Shown here: positions 60,910-64,000 of the stretch, in pieces | Numbering within the stretch: the first letter of the stretch is position 1 | Layout: every line of letters begins with the position of its first letter | NCBI RefSeq assembly: GCF_000420485.1 | Contig: NZ_ATVA01000011.1 | Location: 372,001 to 436,000 of the forward strand | Direction: 5' to 3' | Length of the DNA stretch: 64,000 nt | Origin: Paucidesulfovibrio longus DSM 6739 | GTDB taxonomy: Bacteria; Desulfobacterota; Desulfovibrionia; Desulfovibrionales; Desulfovibrionaceae | The notes under the pieces: model-generated | The model's input: the letters and a program-made list of their open reading frames with translations, nothing else | Told to the model about the DNA's origin: nothing | Databases searched by the model: none | Made by a program: the position numbers and the translations under genes

Positions 60910-61929
60910 ATGGCGCTCAATATTGATGGAATCATAGGCGAAAGTCCTGCATTGCAGGAGGTCTTCCGCGTTCTGGCCAAGGTCGCCCCCACGGATTCCA
61001 CCGTGCTGGTGACCGGAGAATCCGGCACGGGCAAGGAATTGCTCGTGCGTGCTCTGCACCGCAGCAGCAGGCGGCACGACAAGCCTTTCGTGCCCATCAA
61101 CTGCGGAGCGATTCCCAAGGAACTGCTCGAATCCGAACTCTTCGGGCATGAAAAGGGCGCGTTTACGCATGCCATCCGTTCGCGACCCGGCCGTTTCGAG
61201 CTGGCCGACGGCGGCACCATTTTTCTCGACGAAATCGGCGAGATGGATTTTTCGCTTCAGGTCAAGATTCTGCGCGTCCTCCAGGAAAAGGAGATCGAGC
61301 GCGTCGGCGGCACCTCGACCAAGAAGGTGGACGTCCGCGTGGTCGCCGCCACCAACCGCGACCTGGAAGGGGAAGTCGCGGCCGGACGATTCCGGGAAGA
61401 TCTTTTCTATCGTCTGAACGTCATTCCCCTGCAACTGCCCGCCCTGCGCGAGCGCGGCGACGACGTGATGCTCCTCGCGCGCCACTTTCTCAAGGGCTTC
61501 TGCAAGGAGCGCGAACGCCAGGGGCTTTGCCTCTCCCCGCAGACCGAGGCCATGCTCCTTTCCTACTCCTGGCCGGGAAACGTCCGCGAGTTGGAAAATT
61601 TCATGGAGCGGCTCTCCATCCTCTGCGACGGAGCCTGCATCGAGCCGGAAGATCTGCCGGAGAAAATTTGGAAGGATGCGGGCAAGGAGCCTCTGAAACG
61701 CCCGGCCCCTGCGGCGGCCGTTCCTGCGGGCTTTGCCTGGCCGAAGCTCAAGGACATGCGGGACAAGGAACTCGCGCTCAAGGAGTTCCTCGAAAATATT
61801 GAGGATCGCTTGATCCTGGAAGCTCTGGAAGAGGTGGACGGGGTCAAGAACCAGGCCGCCGAAGTTCTCGGCATCAAGCGCACCACGCTCATCGAGAAGC
61901 TCAAGAAGCGCAAGCTGCTCGACGGCTGA
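60910..61929 (+). CDS. sigma-54 interaction domain transcriptional activator (PspF-like)
   Basis: 339-residue AAA+ activator of sigma-54 RNA polymerase. Walker A GESGTGKE (36-43), Walker [14 protein letters not shown], sensor [15 protein letters not shown], and a C-terminal Fis-type HTH ([20 protein letters not shown]). The sigma-54-contacting loop reads GAFTHA (83-88) instead of GAFTGA. There is no receiver, GAF, PAS or other sensory domain, as in PspF, so it must be controlled by protein partners or by expression. GGAGG precedes ATG 60910. No sigma-54 promoter was found nearby. Confidence 0.9.
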   Translation: MALNIDGIIGESPALQEVFRVLAKVAPTDSTVLVTGESGTGKELLVRALHRSSRRHDKPFVPINCGAIPKELLESELFGHEKGAFTHAIRSRPGRFELADGGTIFLDEIGEMDFSLQVKILRVLQEKEIERVGGTSTKKVDVRVVAATNRDLEGEVAAGRFREDLFYRLNVIPLQLPALRERGDDVMLLARHFLKGFCKERERQGLCLSPQTEAMLLSYSWPGNVRELENFMERLSILCDGACIEPEDLPEKIWKDAGKEPLKRPAPAAAVPAGFAWPKLKDMRDKELALKEFLENIEDRLILEALEEVDGVKNQAAEVLGIKRTTLIEKLKKRKLLDG

Positions 61930-61977
61930 TCGGGCGGCAGGTCCGTCCTTGCACGGGTTTTGCATTAGGGGCGGGTT

Positions 61978-64000
61978 GTGGACCTGAAACGATTTCGACC
62001 GCTTGTGAGACCGCTGACGCTGGTCCTGGCACTGGTCTGGATGCTCCTCCAGCCGGTATCCTCTCTTGCGGCCTCGATCACCTTCCGAACCCGCGCCGAC
62101 ACGGACGTACTGACCTTCGACCTTGCCGCCGCGCCCGTGCCGGGAGCGGTCAGCAGAACAGGCCCGCAGGCCCTGAACGTGCGCCTTCCCGAAGGGGACG
62201 GGCTTGCCGTGGGGCAGACCTTCCAGGCCGCCCGCCTCGTGGATTCCGTGGAGCCGTCGCCGGAAGGCGCGCTGATCAAGCTCAAGACCAACGCCTTCGG
62301 CTACATTTTCACGCCGGTTCCCGGCAAAAACGCCCTTCAGATTCAGATCTTCCGCGATCCCACCGGCGCACGCTGGAAGGATCCCACCGCAGCGGCCCTG
62401 CCTCCGGACGTGCCGAATCCTCTGCCTCCGCAGCCCGACCTGCGCGCTCCCGCGGCTCCCGCGGCACCGGCCCCCGCCGCCGCAGGGAATGGCGCCCAGC
62501 AGCCCGCAGGCGCGCCTCCGGCCGGAGAGGGCAATCTTACGCTCGACCGTCCCCAGCCCGCGCTGAACTCGCTGTTCTCGGTGCCTTATGCCGTGCGCGT
62601 TCCCGTTTCCGGCTTGAACAACGAACTCCAGGTCCGTCCCAGCGAGATCGGAACGGTCAACGTCGAGACGGGAACGGCCCGCTACAAGGCCGTGAACACC
62701 ATTTCCGAGCCCACGGCCCCGGAACGCGTGCTTCCGGCAACGGATACGGAAATTCCCTCGCCGGGCCGGACCGTGAGCGGCGCTCCGCCGGGCGGCACGG
62801 ACGGGCAGGCTTCATGGCTGCGCCGACAGACGGCGCTCTTTGCTCCTCCGGCTCCTTCGGCTCCTGCCGCACCAGCCGCTCCTGCCGCAGCGGCTCCGGC
62901 TCCGCCTGACGCGCCTTCCCAGGCGCCGTCGTCGTCCCTGGCGGCGCAGGCCCAGCAGGCCATGCAGCAGGCCCAGGCCGTGTACGACGGCAAGGCTCCG
63001 GCGGACGCGCCCCCTTCGCCCGTTCCCACGGACGCCGCTTCTGCTCCCGAGCCCGCCCCGGCGCAAACGGGCGTGAAGGTGCAGGACACGGCCGTCCAGG
63101 GCGCCATAGACACCATCGAGTCGCAGCAGGCCCAGGCAGCGGCTCAGGCGGGCGTTCCGGCTTCGGGAGCCGGGCTGACTCCTGAGGAAGCCAAGCGCAT
63201 TGAAAATTTGCAGTTGTCCCTGATCAAGGCCCAGTCCCACATCGCCACGGGCAAGCTGGCCGAGGCCAAGAACGAGCTGGAGAGCCTCCTGGCCCAGCCG
63301 GACGTTCCGGCCAAAATGCGCCTGGAAGCGACCTACAGCCTCGGCGGCGTGCTCATGACCCTCTACAAGGACAGCGCAGCGGAACATTTCGACGAGATCA
63401 ACAGCCTCTACAAGGAGGCGATGAACGCGGATCTGCGTTCCCCGGAACTGCCGCAGGCCCTGCTCAATCTCGGACTCCTGAACTTGCGCGTGGGCAACCT
63501 GCCGGAAGCCCAGGCTTATTTCGATCTGCTCAAGTCCAAGTATCCGGACGATCAGAACGTGCCCGCCATTGATTACTACTGGGGCGAATACTATTTCCGT
63601 CAAGGCGACTGGCAAGAGGCCGCCGACCGCTTCCAGGGCTTTATCGAGCGTTATCCCGAACAGGAACGCCTGGCCCGGCAGGCCGCCTTCCGTTTGGCCG
63701 AAGCCCTGAAGAACCTGGGGCTTTACGATCAGGCGTACCAGATCGTGGACTACATCGACAAACGCTGGCCCCAGGTCTTCGAGTCCAGTCCCGGCTTTCT
63801 CAAGCTCGCCGGAGACATCGAGTACCATCTCGGCAAGTACGACCAGGCCAAGAGTCATTACTGGACATACTACAACATCAATCCCAAGGCCGAAGCAGCG
63901 GACATCGCGCTCGCCCGCATAGGCGACGTGTTTCTCCAGCAGGGCGACGCGCAGGCAGCCCGCAGCATCTATGAGCGGACGGTGCAGGATTACCCGGATC
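61978..64000 (+). CDS. secreted TPR-repeat protein (3' end beyond window)
   Basis: Starts with GTG 61978 (GGGGCGGGTT upstream); the frame is open to the last base, so the gene is truncated by the window (674 complete codons). A signal-anchor sequence RPLTLVLALVWMLLQPVSSL is followed by a beta-rich domain (about 30-120), long Ala/Pro-rich spacers, then TPR repeats from about residue 400 (PQALLNLGLLNLRVGNLPEA and QGDWQEAADRFQGFIERYP). The repeat type resembles BamD/YbgF envelope proteins. It lies 48 bases after the PspF-like gene and could be co-transcribed. Function unknown. Confidence 0.8.
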   Translation, partial: MDLKRFRPLVRPLTLVLALVWMLLQPVSSLAASITFRTRADTDVLTFDLAAAPVPGAVSRTGPQALNVRLPEGDGLAVGQTFQAARLVDSVEPSPEGALIKLKTNAFGYIFTPVPGKNALQIQIFRDPTGARWKDPTAAALPPDVPNPLPPQPDLRAPAAPAAPAPAAAGNGAQQPAGAPPAGEGNLTLDRPQPALNSLFSVPYAVRVPVSGLNNELQVRPSEIGTVNVETGTARYKAVNTISEPTAPERVLPATDTEIPSPGRTVSGAPPGGTDGQASWLRRQTALFAPPAPSAPAAPAAPAAAAPAPPDAPSQAPSSSLAAQAQQAMQQAQAVYDGKAPADAPPSPVPTDAASAPEPAPAQTGVKVQDTAVQGAIDTIESQQAQAAAQAGVPASGAGLTPEEAKRIENLQLSLIKAQSHIATGKLAEAKNELESLLAQPDVPAKMRLEATYSLGGVLMTLYKDSAAEHFDEINSLYKEAMNADLRSPELPQALLNLGLLNLRVGNLPEAQAYFDLLKSKYPDDQNVPAIDYYWGEYYFRQGDWQEAADRFQGFIERYPEQERLARQAAFRLAEALKNLGLYDQAYQIVDYIDKRWPQVFESSPGFLKLAGDIEYHLGKYDQAKSHYWTYYNINPKAEAADIALARIGDVFLQQGDAQAARSIYERTVQDYPD

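Overview
The window is one continuous piece of a high-GC bacterial chromosome, densely packed with genes. I see no insertion sequences, integrases, CRISPR arrays, rRNA or tRNA genes. Gene content and order suggest a Gram-negative deltaproteobacterium of the Desulfovibrionales type. The signs are rpsB-tsf-pyrH-frr-uppS next to an RNase J gene, a split glycine decarboxylase (gcvPA/gcvPB) with its own lpdA, many lipoproteins, NikR beside FolE2, and periplasmic/outer-membrane systems. The taxonomic call is inference; there is no marker RNA here.

Layout. 0-8 kb: a GAF/HD-GYP signalling protein converges on a leftward housekeeping block (plsC-like, rnj, rpsB, tsf, a terminator, then pyrH, frr, uppS). 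8-19 kb: Kup K+ uptake, an atypical EF-G paralogue, a ZraP-like periplasmic protein with a SHOCT protein, a CyuA-type cysteine desulfidase with a cysteine-containing orphan, a CLC chloride transporter, a 0.4 kb gene-free stretch full of short hairpins, then GNAT and DUF1499 lipoprotein genes. 19-24.3 kb: leftward glycine cleavage operon gcvH-gcvPA-gcvPB-lpdA (no gcvT in the window).

24.6-33.8 kb is the most unusual region: seven co-directional genes ending in a strong terminator. They encode a secreted SH3-like/von Willebrand A protein resembling the periplasmic half of T6SS PpkA kinases, an ABC ATPase, an FtsX-like permease with a large periplasmic domain, a formylglycine-generating-enzyme-like (SUMF1) secreted protein, a glycine-zipper lipoprotein, a coiled-coil lipoprotein and an S41 PDZ protease. 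The order matches the TagT-TagS-TagR-TagQ envelope-sensing module that controls PpkA in Pseudomonas H1-T6SS, but no kinase domain and no T6SS gene is present in the window, and a protease is attached. I regard it as a candidate undescribed envelope signalling/quality-control system.

33.8-41.9 kb: leftward oppABCDF peptide transporter, an EamA exporter and two tandem PilZ proteins. 42-46.5 kb: a HerA-like ATPase, a lipoprotein M48 protease with PDZ and a secreted double-DUF1566 protein. 46.7-55.3 kb: an amino-acid island with bifunctional PutA and an Lrp/AsnC regulator facing a liv branched-chain amino-acid ABC operon (livGKHMF). 55.5-59.6 kb: a methyltransferase, nikR, folE2, an orphan FlgC-like rod protein and a COG2509-type flavoprotein. 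59.7-64 kb: a Gly/Met-rich secreted protein, a PspF-like sigma-54 activator with a GAFTHA loop, and a large TPR envelope protein cut by the window end.
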